This document shows positions 9,202-17,790 of a stretch of 64,000 nt of DNA, piece by piece. The notes under the pieces were generated by a model. That model saw nothing but the letters and a program-made list of their open reading frames with translations, made no database searches and was not told the DNA's origin. The DNA is from Mesorhizobium sp. M1C.F.Ca.ET.210.01.1.1 (lineage in GTDB: Bacteria > Pseudomonadota > Alphaproteobacteria > Rhizobiales > Rhizobiaceae), in contig NZ_SRUU01000032.1 in assembly GCF_004791585.1 (NCBI RefSeq), forward strand, positions 1-64,000, given 5' to 3'. Made by a program: the position numbers and the translations under genes. Position 1 is the first letter of the stretch. Each line of letters starts with the position of its first letter.

Positions 9202-9945
9202 TCAGCTCTTGCTACTTGCCAGCACCAGCACCGGCTTCTCGCTATAGAGCTGCGGGAACAGCGACTTCAGGTTCTCGATCTTCGGCAGGTCGTTGTAGAC
9301 GATATAGGGGTAGGTCGGGTTCAGCGTCAGGAAATCCTGATGGTAGTCCTCGGCCGGATAGAAGGTCTTGCCGGTCTCCAGCGTCGTCACGATCGGCTTG
9401 CCGAACACCTTGGCCTTGTCGAGCTGGGCGATGTAGCTCTCGGCGACCTTCTTCTGCTCGTCGTTCTCGGCGAAGATCGTCGAACGGTACTGCGTGCCCT
9501 GGTCCGGCCCCTGGTAGTTCAGCTGCGTCGGATTGTGCGCGACCGAGAAATAGACCTGCAGAAGCTGGCCATAGGTGACCTTCGACGGGTCGTAGGTGAT
9601 CTCGACCGATTCCGCATGGCCGGTGCGGCCGGTGCCCACGACCTCGTAGACGGCGTTCTCGGCGCTGCCGCCGGTGTAGCCGGAAACGGCCTTGCTGACG
9701 CCCTTGACGTGCTGGAAGACGCCCTGCACGCCCCAGAAGCAGCCGCCGGCGAAGACGGCTTTCTCCATGCCGCCGGCCGCTTTTTCATCCATTGCCGGCG
9801 GCGGGATCACCACCGCGTCCTCGGCCGAGCGTGCGGGCGTCTGCCACAAGGCGGCCGCGGCGACTGCCGCAAGACCGAGCGCTGCAACCGCGCCGCGGAT
9901 AAGGAAGGGCGATCGCCGCGCGGCCTTTGTCTCTATGCCGTTCAT
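9202..9945 (-). CDS. msrA: Peptide-methionine (S)-S-oxide reductase, exported form
   Basis: A 247-residue enzyme reducing methionine-S-sulfoxide in proteins. The active site GGCFWG with the catalytic Cys lies near residue 67; GYTGG, HAESVEI and the C-terminal HQDFL are also typical of MsrA. An N-terminal hydrophobic segment (residues about 17-37, ending TPARSAED) is a signal peptide or anchor, so the enzyme probably repairs envelope proteins; most MsrA proteins are cytosolic. The ATG at 9945 has AGGAGATCAGGAC upstream. It lies next to cydAB, convergent, with no shared transcript. Confidence 0.93.
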   Translation of the reverse strand: MNGIETKAARRSPFLIRGAVAALGLAAVAAAALWQTPARSAEDAVVIPPPAMDEKAAGGMEKAVFAGGCFWGVQGVFQHVKGVSKAVSGYTGGSAENAVYEVVGTGRTGHAESVEITYDPSKVTYGQLLQVYFSVAHNPTQLNYQGPDQGTQYRSTIFAENDEQKKVAESYIAQLDKAKVFGKPIVTTLETGKTFYPAEDYHQDFLTLNPTYPYIVYNDLPKIENLKSLFPQLYSEKPVLVLASSKS

Positions 9946-10053
9946 GTCCTGATCTCCTGTCACTGGTCCAATATATACGACGGAAGCCGCCGCGTGGTTC
10001 TCACTTTGCCGTGCGGCGGCGCGCCCTTTGCAATTGTTCGGCCCCCGCTGGAT

Positions 10054-10359
10054 TTATTGAGCCGGAGCCATCGCATCGGCCGGCTTCATGGCATCCGTCA
10101 CCGGCTTCATCGCATCCGCAGGCTTCATCGCATCCGTCGCGGGTTTCATCGCGTCGGTGGCCGGTTTCATCGCCTGGGTGCTCATCGCATCGGGCTTCAT
10201 GGCAACGGCCGGTTTCATCGCGTCCGTCGCCGGCTTCATGGCGTCGGTCGCCATGGCATTGGCCGGCTTCATGGCGTTGATGGCGTCGTCGGCGCGGGCG
10301 CCGGCGGCGAAGGCCGTGGTTGCGAGCGCAAGCGCGAGCGCCGTCAGGAATTTGGTCAT
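10054..10359 (-). CDS. Small exported DAMKPA-repeat protein
   Basis: A 101-residue protein with a clear signal peptide (MTKFLTALALALATTAFAAGARA) followed by a low-complexity body of repeated (A/T)DAMKPA units, about ten copies. This resembles the pentapeptide MXKDX repeat proteins, whose function is unknown. The body has no Cys and few aromatic residues and is probably disordered in the periplasm. The ATG is preceded by AAGGAGACCACT, a good ribosome-binding site. It reads the same way as the DUF1223 gene upstream, but an 80-bp gap separates them. The DNA repeats may expand and contract. Confidence 0.75.
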   Translation of the reverse strand: MTKFLTALALALATTAFAAGARADDAINAMKPANAMATDAMKPATDAMKPAVAMKPDAMSTQAMKPATDAMKPATDAMKPADAMKPVTDAMKPADAMAPAQ

Positions 10360-10442
10360 AGTGGTCTCCTTGGGTTGTGGCGCGCGATGCGGGCCGGATG
10401 ATGCGCTGCCGCTTCGTGCGGCGTCGCGCGAGAAGAGGATGA

Positions 10443-11144
10443 TCAGTTCGCGGCGGCAGCCAGGATCGGCCCGCCGCCCGGTGTCTGCACCAGCACCGCG
10501 GTGCTCAAGCCCCCGGTTGCCGCGGGCAGCGGCAGCGTCGTGGCCTGGCCGTTCCAGCGGCCGAGCCTCTCAAGCGAATGCACGACATTGGCATGTGGCA
10601 GCGTGCGGCCGGTGTTCTCGCCGCGCGCCACCGGCACTTCGACGACGCCTTGGCGGTAGCGCACCAGCCAGACATCCGCCGACCCGCCGGGCGCCGAGCC
10701 GGCGCCGATGCTCACCTTGCCGTCGCCGAGCGAAAGCGCCGGGCCCTTGGCTTGAGGACTTGTCGAGATCAGCCGCTCGATCTCGCCGGGCTTGGCGCCG
10801 ACCGCGTCGGCGCTGCCGTTCACCACGACCTGCGGCGTGAACGGCCCGTCATGGCCGAGCGGCGGCTCGTAATTGACCTGGCGCTGGGTGAATTCCTGCC
10901 GGCCGAACGTGTCCTTCCAGCCGAGATAGTCCCAGTAGGTGACGTTGAACGACAGTGCCAGCACGCCCGGCTGGTCCTTGACCTTGATCAGGTTGGCATT
11001 GGCCGGCGGGCAGGACGAGCAGCCCTGGCTGGTGAACAGCTCGACCACGGTGAGCGGCTGCGCGGAAGCGGCGCCGGCCGTGGCGGCAAGCGCGGTGAAG
11101 GCTGCGCCGGCGAGCCTGCCGAGCTTTGTCTTTGGTCCGGTCAT
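10443..11144 (-). CDS. DUF1223 family exported thioredoxin-fold-like protein
   Basis: A 233-residue protein with a signal peptide (about residues 1-27, ...TAGAASAQP). It continues with VVELFTSQGCSSCPPAN, a CSSC motif within a thioredoxin-like N-terminal fold characteristic of DUF1223. The conserved VTYWDYLGWKDTFG block follows. The family is found in rhizobia; the function is unproven, but the CxxC points to periplasmic redox chemistry. I chose the ATG at 11144 because GGAGAACTGCTTCTC precedes it and the signal peptide begins there. Confidence 0.88.
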   Translation of the reverse strand: MTGPKTKLGRLAGAAFTALAATAGAASAQPLTVVELFTSQGCSSCPPANANLIKVKDQPGVLALSFNVTYWDYLGWKDTFGRQEFTQRQVNYEPPLGHDGPFTPQVVVNGSADAVGAKPGEIERLISTSPQAKGPALSLGDGKVSIGAGSAPGGSADVWLVRYRQGVVEVPVARGENTGRTLPHANVVHSLERLGRWNGQATTLPLPAATGGLSTAVLVQTPGGGPILAAAAN

Positions 11145-11237
11145 GAGAAGCAGTTCTCCGTTGCGGCGATGTTCCCATTTCGCCGCGTCGGAAGGCTTCG
11201 TTACAGCTTCACCGGTTTGTGATTGAGCTCTCCTTTT

Positions 11238-11380
11238 CCTTCTCCCCTTGTGGGAGAAGGTGGATCGGCGCGCAGCGTCGAGGCGGATGAGGGGTGTTCC
11301 AGCGGAGTGAGACGCTGGCTTTCCCTGGAACACCCCTCATCCGTCACCTTCGGCGACACCTTCTCCCACAGGGGAGAAGG
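11238..11380. repeat. Palindromic repeat element, 34-bp core form (R1)
   Basis: Two half-units in inverted orientation: CCTTCTCCCC-TTGTGGGAGAAGG...GATGAGGGGTG and its mirror. They enclose a 34-bp core (11297-11330) starting TTCCAGCGGAGTGAGACG. Each half-unit contains its own hairpin. It belongs to the family present at 12568, 16990 and 18301, and resembles rhizobial intergenic mosaic elements. Confidence 0.8.
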
Positions 11381-11393
11381 GCAAGGCGCTCCC

Positions 11394-12452
11394 TTACTGC
11401 GTCAGCACCGTGTCCGAGGGCCGCTGGTTGAAGGCGCACTTGCCGGTCACGGTGTAGAAGAAGTCGGCGTTGTTGACAGCGGCCGGCACCGGGTTGCCGC
11501 CGTCTTCCCAGGCTTGGTAGCCGGTCTGGCCGCAGGGCACCGAGGTGAAAATGTCGACCTTCTGCCCGGTCGCGACCTCGGGCATGTCTGTCTGGCTTGG
11601 GCCGATATAGAGCCGGTTCGAGGTGTTGGGATCGTTCGACTTCAACACCTTCGGATTGCCCGAGGGCACGTCCATCTGCAGATAGAGCTGGTCCATCTGG
11701 CTGACGTCGATCACCGCGCCCGCACCGTTGGCGGGATAGAACGTATCGGCGCAGGAATAGGACGTGCCATACTGATCGGTCTGGATCACCGACCCGGAAG
11801 GCAGGCTCTTCGCAAGGCTCTTTGCCGTGCCGGTCGTGCAGACCTGTTTCTGGACCACCGTCGTGGTCGACCCGTTGATGGTGCTCACCGTGGTTGTGCC
11901 GTAGCCTTTCGGGTCGCCATAGCCGTTATAGTTATAGCTGATCGTCATCAGCGGCTTGGCCGTGGTGCTGCCGAACTGGGTGCCGTAGAGCGTCATGGTC
12001 TTGGCCCAGTAACCCGACACCTTCGTCACCTTGAAGGTGGACTGCACCAGCGACGGCGTCTTGCGCACCGAGGAGCCGACGCCGACGGCAACGGTCTTGA
12101 TGTTGGCGATCCCCATGAAATCGGTCGGCATCGGATAGGCCGCGGTGGCGCTGAAGCTCGCCGTGCCGTCGGCGGCGACGTTGACGGCAGTGAGCGTTGC
12201 CGTGCCCTGCCCGCTATTGGCCACATAGGCCTGCTGCAGCGCTACCTGGCGGTCGGCCTTCGACGTCGTGGTCGGCAAGGTGGTGATCGACAGGATCGCG
12301 GCGTCCAGCGAGTTCTGCATGTTGCCCCGGGTCTTCACCGCCGAGGTGTAGTCGACGGAAAAGCCGATCGCGAGCAGGAGCGGGACCGCCAGAAAGACCA
12401 TGAGCGGCGCCATCGAGCCGCTTTCAGAGCGGACGAAATCTCTTTTGGACAT
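11394..12452 (-). CDS. TadE/TadG-like pilus-associated protein
   Basis: A 352-residue protein with a short cytosolic N-terminus (MSKRDFVRSESGSMAPLMVFLAVPLLLAIGFSVDYTSAV) followed by one hydrophobic segment at about residues 14-36. This is the Flp/Tad pseudopilin-like leader of the TadG (putative Flp pilus-assembly) family. The C-terminal part is a Thr/Ser/Tyr-rich extracytoplasmic region with several Cys residues (CTTGT, YSCADTF, VPCGQTG, GKCAF). No other tad genes are nearby, so it is an orphan. The ATG at 12452 begins the family's usual N-terminus. Confidence 0.8.
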   Translation of the reverse strand: MSKRDFVRSESGSMAPLMVFLAVPLLLAIGFSVDYTSAVKTRGNMQNSLDAAILSITTLPTTTSKADRQVALQQAYVANSGQGTATLTAVNVAADGTASFSATAAYPMPTDFMGIANIKTVAVGVGSSVRKTPSLVQSTFKVTKVSGYWAKTMTLYGTQFGSTTAKPLMTISYNYNGYGDPKGYGTTTVSTINGSTTTVVQKQVCTTGTAKSLAKSLPSGSVIQTDQYGTSYSCADTFYPANGAGAVIDVSQMDQLYLQMDVPSGNPKVLKSNDPNTSNRLYIGPSQTDMPEVATGQKVDIFTSVPCGQTGYQAWEDGGNPVPAAVNNADFFYTVTGKCAFNQRPSDTVLTQ

Positions 12453-12567
12453 TCCTTGACCCCAAACACCGTCGGCAGCACAGCCTGCCTACACCCGAGG
12501 GTAGAATTATACCCCAAAGGGGTGCATGAAAGTTTAAGCGGATTTGAATGTTTCGGGGCGCACTTCC

Positions 12568-12711
12568 CCTTCTCCCCTTGTGGGAGAAGGTGTCGCCGAA
12601 GGCGACGGATGAGGGGTGCTCCAGGGAACGCCAGCGTCTCACTCCGCTGGAGCACCCCTCATCCGTCTCGGCGCTGCGCGCCGATCCACCTTCTCCCACA
12701 AGGGGAGAAGG
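12568..12711. repeat. Palindromic repeat element, 34-bp core form (R2)
   Basis: The same architecture as 11238-11380 in reverse orientation; the 34-bp core (12619-12652) is nearly the reverse complement of that in R1. It separates the TadG-like gene from lepA, and lepA's promoter must lie in or next to it. R1 and R2 bracket the TadG-like gene. Confidence 0.8.
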
Positions 12712-12760
12712 AGAAGAGCTGCGCTTGCCCCCTATCCCCGCCCCTGCTAAAGCGCGCCGC

Positions 12761-14566
12761 ATGACGACCCCGCTCGACCACATCCGCAATTTCTCCATCG
12801 TCGCCCATATCGACCATGGCAAATCCACGCTTGCCGACCGGCTGATCCAGCTCACCGGCGCGCTGGAGGAGCGCGACATGAAGGAGCAGGTGCTGGACTC
12901 GATGGACATCGAGCGCGAGCGCGGCATCACCATCAAGGCCCAGACCGTTCGGCTCAACTACCGCGCCAAGAACGGCGAGGACTACGTCCTGAACCTCATC
13001 GACACGCCCGGCCATGTCGACTTCGCCTACGAGGTGTCGCGCTCTTTAGCCGCCTGCGAGGGCTCGCTGCTGGTGGTCGACGCGTCCCAGGGTGTCGAGG
13101 CGCAGACGCTCGCCAATGTCTACCAGGCCATCGACAACAACCACGAGATCGTCGTGGTGCTGAACAAGGTCGACCTGCCGGCGGCCGAGCCCGAGCGCAT
13201 CCGCGAGCAGGTGGAGGAGGTGATCGGCCTCGACGCCTCCAACGCCGTGCTGATCTCGGCCAAGACCGGCCTCGGCGTGCCGGACGTGCTGGAGGCGATC
13301 GTCCACCAGTTGCCGCCGCCGCGCGAGGGCGACATCAACGCCCCGCTCAAGGCCATGCTGGTCGACAGCTGGTACGACGCCTATCTCGGCGTCATCGTGC
13401 TGGTGCGTATCATCGACGGCGTGATGAAGAAGGGCCAGACCATCCGCATGATGGGCACCGGCGCGAAATATCTCGTCGAGCGCACCGGCGTCTTCAAGCC
13501 GGCCCGCGTCAATGTCGACGAGCTCGGCCCCGGCGAGTTCGGCTTCTTCACCGGCTCGATCAAGGAAGTGGCCGACACCCGCGTCGGCGACACCATCACC
13601 GAGGACCGCCGCCCGACGCAAAAGGCGCTGCCCGGCTTCAAGCCGGCGCAGCCGGTGGTGTTCTGCGGCCTGTTCCCGGTCGACGCCGCCGATTTCGAGG
13701 ACCTGCGCGCCGCCGTCGGCAAGCTGCGCCTCAACGACGCCTCCTTCTCCTATGAGATGGAGACCTCCGCCGCGCTCGGCTTCGGCTTCCGCTGCGGCTT
13801 CCTCGGGCTGCTGCATCTGGAGATCATCCAGGAGCGGCTGGAGCGCGAGTTCAACCTCGACCTCATCGCCACCGCGCCTTCCGTCGTCTACCGCATGAAC
13901 CTCATCGACGGCACGACGAAGGAGCTGCACAACCCCGCCGACATGCCCGACGTGGTCAAGATCGACTCGATCGAGGAGCCGTGGATCCGCGCCACCATCC
14001 TCACCCCCGACGACTATCTCGGCGGCATCCTGAAGCTCTGCCAGGACAGGCGCGGCATCCAGGCCGACCTCTCCTATGTCGGCAAGCGCGCCATGCTGAC
14101 CTACGACCTGCCGCTCAACGAAGTGGTGTTCGACTTCTACGATCGCCTGAAGTCGATCTCCAAGGGCTATGCCTCCTTCGACTATCACCTGACGAACTAT
14201 CGCGAGGGCGACCTGGTGAAGATGTCGATCCTGGTCAATGACGAGCCGGTCGACGCCCTGTCGATGCTGGTGCACCGCTCGGCCGCCGAAAAGCGCGGCC
14301 GCGCCATGTGCGAGAAGCTGAAGGAGCTGATCCCGCAGCACCTGTTCAAGATCCCGATCCAGGCCGCCATCGGCGGCCGCATCATCGCCCGCGAGACCGT
14401 CTCGGCGCTGCGCAAGGACGTCACCGCCAAATGCTACGGCGGCGACGTGACCCGCAAACGCAAGCTGCTGGACAAGCAGAAAGAGGGCAAGAAGCGGATG
14501 CGGCAGTTCGGGAAAGTGGATATCCCGCAGGAGGCGTTCATCCAGGCGCTGAAGATGGGGGATTGA
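12761..14566 (+). CDS. lepA: Elongation factor 4 (LepA), ribosome-associated GTPase
   Basis: A 601-residue translational GTPase that back-translocates or remodels stalled ribosomes. The G1 motif AHIDHGKST is near residue 15; DTPGHVDFAYEV (G3) and LNKVDLP (G4) follow. The LepA-specific C-terminal domain ends with KCYGGDVTRKRKLLDKQKEGKKRM and a QEAFIQALK tail. Length is normal for the family. I start at the ATG at 12761 (MTTPLDHIRNFSIVAH); the open frame reaching back to 12548 is translated repeat sequence. A tandem hairpin follows the stop. Confidence 0.97.
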   Translation: MTTPLDHIRNFSIVAHIDHGKSTLADRLIQLTGALEERDMKEQVLDSMDIERERGITIKAQTVRLNYRAKNGEDYVLNLIDTPGHVDFAYEVSRSLAACEGSLLVVDASQGVEAQTLANVYQAIDNNHEIVVVLNKVDLPAAEPERIREQVEEVIGLDASNAVLISAKTGLGVPDVLEAIVHQLPPPREGDINAPLKAMLVDSWYDAYLGVIVLVRIIDGVMKKGQTIRMMGTGAKYLVERTGVFKPARVNVDELGPGEFGFFTGSIKEVADTRVGDTITEDRRPTQKALPGFKPAQPVVFCGLFPVDAADFEDLRAAVGKLRLNDASFSYEMETSAALGFGFRCGFLGLLHLEIIQERLEREFNLDLIATAPSVVYRMNLIDGTTKELHNPADMPDVVKIDSIEEPWIRATILTPDDYLGGILKLCQDRRGIQADLSYVGKRAMLTYDLPLNEVVFDFYDRLKSISKGYASFDYHLTNYREGDLVKMSILVNDEPVDALSMLVHRSAAEKRGRAMCEKLKELIPQHLFKIPIQAAIGGRIIARETVSALRKDVTAKCYGGDVTRKRKLLDKQKEGKKRMRQFGKVDIPQEAFIQALKMGD

Positions 14567-14574
14567 GAAGCCGG

Positions 14575-14620
14575 TTGGCGCGCGCAGCGCGCCAAGCCAT
14601 CGATCCAGTGAATCGATGGC
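14575..14620. repeat. Tandem perfect hairpins after lepA
   Basis: TTGGCGCGC-GCA-GCGCGCCAA (14575-14595) is followed immediately by GCCATCGAT-CCAGTGA-ATCGATGGC (14596-14620). Both stems are perfect 9-bp dyads. There is no T-tract, so it is a repeat or a factor-dependent end rather than a classical intrinsic terminator. Confidence 0.65.
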
Positions 14621-14708
14621 AGGCTTCGAAAGCGGGGGAGCTGCCGGCAGGCAGCGGGCCCCCCGCCAGCGCGGCGCTATCTGCGCGGTGGAGATTACTC
14701 GCCAGCGG

Positions 14709-14897
14709 TTACGAGTTCTTGGTATCCCGGCCGTCCGGTTCTTTCGCTACGCCTTTGAATGGACCTTCCGAGGACTTCCGCTCCATAAACTGGCCAGTTC
14801 GCTCGTCTCGCTTCTGCCAGTCGCCATTCTCATGCTGGAATTGTGTCCTGCCGGTCACTGCACCTCTGCGATAATCGTCACCCGTGTTCTTTGCCAT
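14709..14897 (-). CDS. Small conserved-type hypothetical protein
   Basis: A 62-residue polar protein (MAKNTGDDYRRGAVTGRTQFQHENGDWQKRDERTGQF...). The pattern GxVxxRTQ-hydrophilic-KRDxxTGxF resembles small uncharacterised proteins of rhizobia and other bacteria; function is unknown. The start is well supported by GGAGG five bases before the ATG at 14897. It is strongly charged, with no membrane segment or Cys. It lies in a lower-GC patch between lepA and the HExxH ORF, transcribed divergently from the latter. Confidence 0.6.
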   Translation of the reverse strand: MAKNTGDDYRRGAVTGRTQFQHENGDWQKRDERTGQFMERKSSEGPFKGVAKEPDGRDTKNS

Positions 14898-14999
14898 GTC
14901 GGCCTCCATCGAGCAAAAAAAGAACTTCGTCCGATCCGCGATCGAAAAACACCTCGGGCCAACCGGCAGAAGATTCAAGGCGCGCTCCGCGCGGTATCG

Positions 15000-15812
15000 T
15001 TGCCACTGCGGGAGGCTTGTACGCCGCCAACCCGCATATCAAGGAGTCTTCAACTAAATTCCCACCCTAGTTATTCCAGACAACGACCGTCGTCAGCGCT
15101 GATCCGAAAAGCATCTAGAGAGCAAGTTGGAGATCATATCGCTCTGACTTACGACGTATCGCACGTGTTGAAAATCGGGTCAGGTGGGCTCGATCTCATT
15201 TACTCAGCCGGCGAAGAGCGCGAATTTGACGGACTCGATGAGGCGGCTTTCTGTGACGTAGCGGTTAGCCTCTATCTTTTCCATGAATTGCACCACATCA
15301 CACAGAAACTGATTGCCTTCTCCGACGTTCAAAAGCTCAAGCGGACTGCCGGGCTCAATAAGCTGGGCGAGATGGACTTGATCGCCGATGCGGTCGCGGC
15401 TCAGATATTTGCTGCGTCAAACTCTGTGGATATGGACGGCGGCCGCCTTGCGTACGCGAGGTCCTTTCTGGGCGCGTTGCGATTTATGATAAGGTTCTGC
15501 TTCCCTGCCTTCGGTTTTCCACTGGATAGGAAGCATAAAGTTCAGCGAGCTTTTGGAATTGTTCTTATGGCACTGTCTACTGAGCGCGCGATCAAGAGCG
15601 GTGAGTTGGCCACTGCTTTCGACGCGCCTCTTTTTCCCTATTTTTCTGACGATTTTAGCGAGCTAGCGGTTTTGGTCTATAATGGTGTTCCGACAATGTC
15701 TGTCGTTCAGTTCGCGGCTAGCCTACGTCCGGAGTCCGTCGTGGATCTCTTGGGTTTTGTCGACAGCGGCGATGTTGCCGCTATCCTTCAAAAGGCCCGC
15801 GAGCTAGTTTGA
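15000..15812 (+). CDS. Lower-GC hypothetical protein with HExxH motif; 5' end uncertain
   Basis: The C-terminal 230 residues look like real protein. FHELHHITQKL (codons near 15282-15314) is a zincin-type HExxH, followed about 30 residues on by GEMDLIADAVAAQIFA, whose acidic residues could supply a third ligand. Hydrophobic helices with SFLGALRFMIRFCFPAF follow. Base composition and codon use (ATA, TTT, AGG) are less GC-rich than in neighbours, suggesting transfer. The frame is open from 14616, but the first part shows no protein-like pattern and overlaps the opposite-strand gene. I place the start provisionally at TTG 15000; the gene may be 5'-truncated. I do not recognise the family. Confidence 0.5.
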   Translation: MPLREACTPPTRISRSLQLNSHPSYSRQRPSSALIRKASREQVGDHIALTYDVSHVLKIGSGGLDLIYSAGEEREFDGLDEAAFCDVAVSLYLFHELHHITQKLIAFSDVQKLKRTAGLNKLGEMDLIADAVAAQIFAASNSVDMDGGRLAYARSFLGALRFMIRFCFPAFGFPLDRKHKVQRAFGIVLMALSTERAIKSGELATAFDAPLFPYFSDDFSELAVLVYNGVPTMSVVQFAASLRPESVVDLLGFVDSGDVAAILQKARELV

Positions 15813-15945
15813 TCTGCAGGACGTTATGCAACCGGCGAAGCCGTTGACGGGACCACGGCAAAGCAGCTTGCCGTAGTCCTTGCCACCCTGCTTTGAGATT
15901 GACTTGCATCGGCGTATCCTCCCCTCCGGCTTGGGGAGACATCGC

Positions 15946-16458
15946 ATGCGCTCCACCTCTGACACCATCGCCGCGTTCGGGCTCGCCATCGGTGGCGCCC
16001 TGGGCATGGCGGGCACTTTCGTTGCCAGCGATGCGCTGCGCGAAACGCTGTGGACCATCGACGGCGTGGCCGTCGTCGTCGCGGCGGCGCTGCTGACGAT
16101 GAAATACCAGCGGCTCGGCAATGACCTCGTCGCGGCCGGGTTCCTGACCTTCCTCGCCGGCGAGAGCCTGCTTCTGGCCGGCAATGCGGCGGGCCTGCAG
16201 GCGAGTGTGCCGTCCTATGCCGGCGGCATTGCGCTCTGGGCGGCGGGGCTGGTCATGGTCAGCGCACAAGCCACCTTCGCGCTGTGGATGCGGCTCACCG
16301 CTTTTGTCGCCGCTGTGCTCTTCGTCGTCTCGTCCCTGATGATCCTGTGGGGCGCGCCGCTGCTGCCCACGTCATCGCCGCTGCCGGCGCTGGGCTATCC
16401 GTTCCTGGTCCTCACTTTCATAGGCTGGATCTGGACCCTGCTGAAATCGGAACGCTGA
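15946..16458 (+). CDS. Small multi-pass membrane protein, function unknown
   Basis: A 170-residue hydrophobic protein with about five or six transmembrane segments separated by very short loops (AAFGLAIGGALGMAGTF, GVAVVVAAALLTM, LVAAGFLTFLAGESLLLAG, ALWAAGLVMVSAQATFALW, AAVLFVVSSLMILWG, FLVLTFIGWIW). The ATG at 15946 follows GGGGAGACATCGC, a good ribosome-binding site. It lies 11 bp upstream of another membrane protein in the same direction, so they are probably co-transcribed. I do not recognise a functional family. Confidence 0.7.
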   Translation: MRSTSDTIAAFGLAIGGALGMAGTFVASDALRETLWTIDGVAVVVAAALLTMKYQRLGNDLVAAGFLTFLAGESLLLAGNAAGLQASVPSYAGGIALWAAGLVMVSAQATFALWMRLTAFVAAVLFVVSSLMILWGAPLLPTSSPLPALGYPFLVLTFIGWIWTLLKSER

Positions 16459-16469
16459 GCGCGAAGGCG

Positions 16470-16979
16470 ATGGCCGCGCCGCTCGAGATCCGCAACAGCC
16501 CCTCCGGAAAGATCCTTCCGGCCATCGGTCCGTTCCTGATCGGCGGCATCTTCGGCTTCGGCGCGCTGCAGGGCGTGGCGGCCGGCGCGAATGGCGGGCA
16601 TGTGCTGTGGATCGCGCTGCTGGCGCTCGGCTTCCTCGCGCTCGGCTTCTTCATCGTGCGCGGCGCCTTCGACACTTCGGTCAAGGTCACCCTTGATCAG
16701 CGCGGTTTTCGCGATGCTCGCGCCGGCGACGTGCTGGTGCCGTGGAACAAGGTCAGGAGCGTGCGGCTTGCCGCCGGCGGCAAGGGTGCTGCGATGCTCA
16801 ATTTCGAGCTCACCGAGGAGCCGCCCGACGCAATCAAATACGCCGCCGCCAACGCCTTCGGCCTGATGCCCTTCGGCAAGACCACCGTGCACATGGAAAT
16901 CTCCTCGCTCGATGTGCGCGGCCAGGACATGGTCGACGCGGTCAAGACATTCGCGCCGCATGTGGTGGTGCGAAGGTAG
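16470..16979 (+). CDS. Membrane-anchored PH-like hypothetical protein
   Basis: A 169-residue protein with two N-terminal membrane helices (ILPAIGPFLIGGIFGFGALQG and VLWIALLALGFLALGFFIV). A soluble part follows (VKVTLDQRGFRDARAGDVLVPWNKVRSVRLA) that reads like the PH-domain-like repeat of bacterial membrane proteins. The start at 16470 (MAAPLEIRNSPSGK) lies 11 bp after the preceding stop, implying an operon. Function is unknown. Confidence 0.7.
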   Translation: MAAPLEIRNSPSGKILPAIGPFLIGGIFGFGALQGVAAGANGGHVLWIALLALGFLALGFFIVRGAFDTSVKVTLDQRGFRDARAGDVLVPWNKVRSVRLAAGGKGAAMLNFELTEEPPDAIKYAAANAFGLMPFGKTTVHMEISSLDVRGQDMVDAVKTFAPHVVVRR

Positions 16980-16989
16980 GGCGACCTCC

Positions 16990-17168
16990 CCTTCTCCCCT
17001 TGCGGGAGAAGGTGTCGCCGAAGGCGACGGATGAGGGGTGCTGGAAGAAACGAGGCGCCGGCGATTTGGCACGATGCGCCGCTGGTGGCGCGCACATCAT
17101 CGCCAAGCTGGAACACCCCTCATCCGCCCGAGCTTCGCTCGGCCACCTTCTCCCACAAGGGGAGAAGG
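16990..17168. repeat. Palindromic repeat element, 73-bp core form (R3)
   Basis: The same inverted half-units as R1/R2, but with a 73-bp core (17041-17113). This core shares GAGGCGCCGG near its left edge and GCCAAGCTGGAACACC at its right edge with the DUF559-carrying element at 18301-18874. It looks like an internally deleted form of that element. Confidence 0.75.
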
Positions 17169-17224
17169 GGAGGTCGCGCCGCTCCTCCACCCGTGCTCTA
17201 CTCCCACTCTCTCGGACCCTCATC

Positions 17225-17572
17225 ATGATTCGCGTCTTGCTCGCCGCCTTGCTCCTCTCCACGCCGGCCTTCGCCGCCGACATGTCGGTGTTCGTCAGGA
17301 ACCAGCGGCAGCAGGGGGTTGCGCTGGAACTGTTCAGCCGCGACAGCGGCAAGGTCTGGCCGGGCAACGACAAGGTGTTCCTCATCCGCCCGAAGGCGAA
17401 CAAATCGGTGCCGATCTCCTGCGACAATGGCGAGCGCATCTGCTGGGGCGCCTGGGTGAACGGCGACGATTCCATCACCGCCGGCGTCGGCCCCGACAAC
17501 GACCAGCCCTGCGACACCTGCTGCTTCCTCTGCGCGGAGCACTCGACCGAGACGGTGGATCTGGCGGAGTAG
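17225..17572 (+). CDS. Secreted Cys-rich small protein, paralogue 1
   Basis: A 115-residue protein with a signal peptide (MIRVLLAALLLSTPAFAADM). The mature part of about 97 residues has six conserved cysteines arranged C...C...CxxCCxxC (SCDNGERIC, then PCDTCCFLC). It shares VWPGN, PISC, GAWVNGD and GVGP blocks with the gene at 17918, about half the mature residues being identical or similar. The predicted place is periplasmic or extracellular with disulfides, or a metal site. I do not recognise a characterised family. Confidence 0.75.
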   Translation: MIRVLLAALLLSTPAFAADMSVFVRNQRQQGVALELFSRDSGKVWPGNDKVFLIRPKANKSVPISCDNGERICWGAWVNGDDSITAGVGPDNDQPCDTCCFLCAEHSTETVDLAE

Positions 17573-17592
17573 CGGGGCGCCGAAGCTGCCGA

Positions 17593-17790
17593 TCTCCCCT
17601 TGTCCATGCGGGGCAATTGCATGTGGCAGCGCCAGCCCCCACTCCGGCCGCTGCGCGGCCACCTCTCCCCCATGTCCATGGGGGAGAGGAAATCCAAGCT
17701 TTCAAGGCCGCGACATTGTCGGTTGGCGTTTCCTCTCCCCCACATTTGTGGGGGAGAGGTGGCTCGGCGAAGCCGAGACGGAGTGGGGGA
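17593..17790. repeat. Second-family palindromic repeat between the paralogues
   Basis: Contains CTCTCCCCCATG-TCC-ATGGGGGAGAG and CTCTCCCCCACA-TTT-GTGGGGGAGAG hairpins and GGCTCGGCGAAGCCGAG. This family differs in core sequence from the GATGAGGGGTG repeats. It occupies most of the 345-bp gap 17573-17917; nothing coding is seen there. Confidence 0.7.

Noticed and set aside
12548..12760. N-terminal extension of LepA by 71 residues
   Set aside because: The extension is translated palindromic repeat (LEHPSSV...TRGEGE), not protein; MTTPLDHIRNFSIVAH at 12761 is the family start.
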